A stretch of DNA of 64,000 nucleotides, from contig NWQT01000025.1 of assembly GCA_002798295.1 (NCBI GenBank), positions 62,001 to 126,000 on the forward strand, in the 5' to 3' direction. This stretch comes from Lysobacteraceae bacterium NML07-0707. Its GTDB lineage: Bacteria; Pseudomonadota; Gammaproteobacteria; Xanthomonadales; Xanthomonadaceae. The number at the start of each line of letters is the position of its first letter. Position 1 is the stretch's first letter. Positions 61,240-64,000 of this stretch are shown here, piece by piece. The position numbers and the translations under genes are program-made. The notes under the pieces were generated by a model. That model saw nothing but the letters and a program-made list of their open reading frames with translations, had not been told where the DNA came from and ran no database searches.

Positions 61240-64000
61240 TTATTCGCCCAGGGTCAGCAGGCTGGCATTGCCGCCTGCGGCGGTGGTGTTGATGGTTACG
61301 GTTTTTTCGGTGGCAAAGCGTGGCAGGTAGTGCGGGCCGCCGGCTTTGGGGCCGGTGCCGGACAGCCCCTGGCCGCCGAAGGGCTGCACGCCGACCACGG
61401 CGCCAATCTGGTTGCGGTTGACATAGATATTGCCGACCTTGGCGCGGTTGACGATGCGCTCGACGGTGGCGTCGATGCGCGAGTGGATGCCGAGGGTGAG
61501 GCCATAGCCGCTGGCATTGATGGCATCGACCACCTGGTCAAGTTCATCGGCCTTCCAGCGCACCACATGCAGTGCCGGGCCGAATTTTTCTTCGCTCAGC
61601 TGCGCCATCGAGCGCAGTTCCCAGGCGCGCGGGGCAAAGAAAGTGCCATGCTCGGCTTCCGCGCCCAGCGGTGCGCTGGCAATCAGGCGGGCTTCACTGT
61701 CCATGCGCTGGGCATGGGCATCGAGTACCGCCTTGGCATCGGCATCAATCAGCGGGCCGACATCGGTGGACAGCTCACCGGGGTTGCCGACTTTCAGCTC
61801 GGCCATGGCGCCGGCCAGCATCTGGATCACCTTGTCGGCGATATCGTCCTGCACCAGCAAGACGCGCGCGGCCGAGCAACGCTGGCCTGCGGAAGTGAAG
61901 GCGCTGCCGATGGCGTCTTTCACCACTTGCTCGGGCAGCGAGGAGCTGTCGGCAATCATCGCGTTCTGGCCGCCGGTTTCGGCAATCAGGGTGGCAATCG
62001 GGCCGGCCTCGCGGTTTGCCAGGGCGCGGTTGATGAGGCGGGCGGTTTCAGTGGAGCCGGTAAAACACACCCCGGCCACGCGCTCATCGCGGGTCAGGGC
62101 AGCACCGACGCTGGCGCCATCGCCGGGGACAAATTGCAGCACTTTCTCCGGGATGCCAGCTTCGTGCATCAGCTTGACGGCGGCATGGCCAATCAGATTG
62201 GTTTGTTCGGCAGGCTTGGCGATAACGGTATTGCCCGCTGCCAGTGCAGCCGCAATCTGGCCAATAAAAATCGCCAGCGGGAAGTTCCACGGGCTGATGC
62301 ACACGAATACGCCGCGGCCGGCCAGTTGCAGGCTATTGCTCTCGCCGGTGGGGCCGGGCAGGGCGTCAACACGGAATTGCTTGCGTGCTTCCAGCGCGTA
62401 ATAGCGCAGGAAGTCCACCGCCTCGCGCACTTCGGCCACGCCATCGGGCAGGGTCTTGCCCGCTTCCTTGGTGCACATCGCCATGTACGGGGCGATGCGC
62501 GCTTCCAGCAGGTCGGCGGCCTTTTCCAGCATGGCGGCGCGGCTATCGACCGGCGTTGCGTCCCAACCAGGTTGGGCGGCGACGGCGTTCTCCAGCGCCT
62601 TTTCCACGGCGGCGCTATCGGCAGGCAGCCAGTGACCGACCACTTCGCGGCGGTCGGCCGGGTTGGTCACCGGGATTTTTGCGCCACTGGCGCTGTATCC
62701 GGGCACCAGTGGGGCGGCTTCCCAGTTGCCGCTGCCGGCGTTGTTGAGTTCGGCGGCCAGTGCGCGCAGTTGTTCGTCGTTGGCGAGATTGATGCCCATG
62801 GAATTGTCTCGTGGCTGGTTCTGGCTGCGGTACAGGTCAACCGGCAGCGGGATACGGGGATGCGGGATTTGCTCGAAGGCGGCGACCACTTCAACCGGGT
62901 CGCGCACCAGATCGTCGATATTCACCGACTCGTCGGTGATGCGGTTGACGAAGCTGGAATTGGCGCCGTTTTCCAGCAGACGGCGCACCAGATAGGGCAG
63001 CAGGTCCTCGTGGCTGCCCACCGGCGCATACACGCGGCAGGGCACATCAAGGCGATTTTGCGGGATCACTTCGGCATACAGGTCATCGCCCATGCCGTGC
63101 AGTTTCTGGAATTCGTAGTGGAAGCCATCACCCTGGCGCGCACCGCCACCCAGCTCGGTTCTGGCCATCTGGTGGATGGCAGCGATGGTCTGTGCGTTGT
63201 GGGTGGCGAACATCGGATAGATGACATCGATGTTCTTCAGCAGCCGCCGCGCATTGGCCTGATAGCTGACATCGGTATTGGGCTTGCGGGTGTACAGCGG
63301 ATAGCCCGGCTGGCCTTCCACCTGGGCGCGCTTGACCTCGGCATCCCAGTACGCGCCTTTCACCAGACGTACCGGGATGCGGCGGCCGAGTTCACGCGCC
63401 TTGGCGGCGATATAGTCAATCACGAACGGTGCGCGGCGCTGGTAGGCCTGCACCACGATGCCAAAGCCTTCCCAGCCTTGCAGCGAGGCATCGGCCAGCA
63501 CCTTGAAGATCAGGTCGAGCGAAATCTCCAGCCGGTCGGTTTCTTCAGCGTCGATGGTGAGGCCAATATTGTATTGCTTGGCCAGCTGCGACAGCTCCAG
63601 CAGTGCCGGAGCCAGCTCGCGCATGACGCGCGCATGCTTGGCGTGCTCATAGCGCGGGTGCAGGGCGGAAATCTTCACCGAGATGCTGGGTGCGGCAAAC
63701 ACGTCACGGAACGGCCCGGTCTTGCCAATGGCATGAATCGCCTGACGATAGGCTTCCAGATAGCGCGCGGCATCGGCCGCAGTCAGCGCGCCTTCGCCGA
63801 GCATGTCGAAGGAATACCGGAACTTGGCGTTTTCGCCCTTTTGCGAGCGCTCCAGTGCTTCGCTGATAGTGCGCCCCATCACGAACTGATGACCCATGAT
63901 TTTCATCGCCTGACGTACCGCAGCGCGGATCACCGGCTCGCCCAACTTGCCAATCAACCGGCCAAAGGCGCCGTGGGCATCGCGTTGGGTGGCATCGGAG
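61240..64000 (-). CDS. putA: Bifunctional proline dehydrogenase / P5C dehydrogenase PutA, partial (N-terminus beyond right edge)
   Basis: PutA oxidises proline to glutamate in two steps with FAD and NAD. The frame is open to the right edge; 919 residues are seen. The proline-dehydrogenase part includes VSVKISALHPRYEHAK-like KISALHPRYEHAKHAR, VRLVKGAYWDAEVKRAQVE and MFATHNAQT. The aldehyde-dehydrogenase part has FISPWNFPLAIFIGQ-like ISPWNFPLAIFIGQ, ETGGQNAMIADSS and catalytic Cys in AGQRCSAARVLL. The usual PutA is about 1050 residues, so about 130, with any N-terminal regulatory domain, are off the window. proC is about 30 kb away. Confidence 0.96.
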   Translation of the reverse strand, partial: SDATQRDAHGAFGRLIGKLGEPVIRAAVRQAMKIMGHQFVMGRTISEALERSQKGENAKFRYSFDMLGEGALTAADAARYLEAYRQAIHAIGKTGPFRDVFAAPSISVKISALHPRYEHAKHARVMRELAPALLELSQLAKQYNIGLTIDAEETDRLEISLDLIFKVLADASLQGWEGFGIVVQAYQRRAPFVIDYIAAKARELGRRIPVRLVKGAYWDAEVKRAQVEGQPGYPLYTRKPNTDVSYQANARRLLKNIDVIYPMFATHNAQTIAAIHQMARTELGGGARQGDGFHYEFQKLHGMGDDLYAEVIPQNRLDVPCRVYAPVGSHEDLLPYLVRRLLENGANSSFVNRITDESVNIDDLVRDPVEVVAAFEQIPHPRIPLPVDLYRSQNQPRDNSMGINLANDEQLRALAAELNNAGSGNWEAAPLVPGYSASGAKIPVTNPADRREVVGHWLPADSAAVEKALENAVAAQPGWDATPVDSRAAMLEKAADLLEARIAPYMAMCTKEAGKTLPDGVAEVREAVDFLRYYALEARKQFRVDALPGPTGESNSLQLAGRGVFVCISPWNFPLAIFIGQIAAALAAGNTVIAKPAEQTNLIGHAAVKLMHEAGIPEKVLQFVPGDGASVGAALTRDERVAGVCFTGSTETARLINRALANREAGPIATLIAETGGQNAMIADSSSLPEQVVKDAIGSAFTSAGQRCSAARVLLVQDDIADKVIQMLAGAMAELKVGNPGELSTDVGPLIDADAKAVLDAHAQRMDSEARLIASAPLGAEAEHGTFFAPRAWELRSMAQLSEEKFGPALHVVRWKADELDQVVDAINASGYGLTLGIHSRIDATVERIVNRAKVGNIYVNRNQIGAVVGVQPFGGQGLSGTGPKAGGPHYLPRFATEKTVTINTTAAGGNASLLTLGE

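Overview
The window reads as ordinary chromosomal DNA of a gammaproteobacterium, most likely of the Xanthomonadales/Lysobacterales type. This is inferred from gene content and order, not from a marker gene. The supporting evidence is: a polyene-pigment (xanthomonadin/aryl polyene-like) ketosynthase/chain-length-factor locus with a halogenase-like flavoprotein; an OleC hydrocarbon-biosynthesis enzyme; pilT-pilU beside proC; yqgE-ruvX-pyrB; pcm-tolC; aroK-aroB; and a large TonB receptor paired with an S9 peptidase. Coding DNA is moderately GC-rich (about 55-60% in lines counted by eye). No rRNA, tRNA or CRISPR array was seen.

Layout. 1-3904: a leftward type I restriction-modification module (hsdR complete, hsdS cut by the left edge) with an AT-rich specificity domain. 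4133-8814: M16 protease, then rightward truC, arfB and a PlsC-like acyltransferase. 8898-9370: a RelE/ParE-type toxin-antitoxin pair with a perfect palindrome upstream. 9517-12540: tolC-like, pcm-like and DUF218 genes. 12625-21930: two converging operons. The rightward one is ketosynthase, chain-length factor, GT2 and halogenase-like flavoprotein. The leftward one is WGR protein, hemE, MMPL exporter, dehydratase and ketoreductase. Together they form a pigment-like locus sharing an operon with heme synthesis. 22055-27167: TonB receptor and S9 peptidase. 27328-36065: aroB, aroK, pdxH, a BtuF-like protein, a DUF4426 protein, proC, pilT, pilU, yqgE, ruvX, pyrB. 36069-41210: hrpA and an unrecognised exported protein. 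41230-44611: a GbsR/MarR regulator, its leftward membrane-protein/SDR operon, a divergent lipoprotein, and two near-identical palindromes that look like operators. 44769-52302: a secreted protein, relA, a two-domain glycosyltransferase and mrcB. 52498-53931: an insertion-sequence pocket (deleted IS3 remnant plus an IS481-type transposase). 54059-64000: an EptA-type phosphoethanolamine transferase, oleC standing alone, a YkgJ-type protein, a rhomboid protease, a FadL-type channel, a DUF4198 protein and putA cut by the right edge.

How the genes work together. The pigment-like genes would extend (ketosynthase/chain-length factor), reduce (KR), dehydrate (DH), decorate (glycosyl/halogenase-like) and export (MMPL) a polyene chain. 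The acyl carrier protein, starter-unit and acyltransferase genes expected for such a pathway are not in the window. Several envelope functions cluster elsewhere: type IV pilus retraction (PilT/PilU), peptidoglycan synthesis (PBP1b), a likely surface-glycan glycosyltransferase, a lipid A-type modifier, TolC and FadL. The best candidates for a poorly described system are the GbsR-controlled membrane operon with its paired operators and the split polyene locus joined to hemE.
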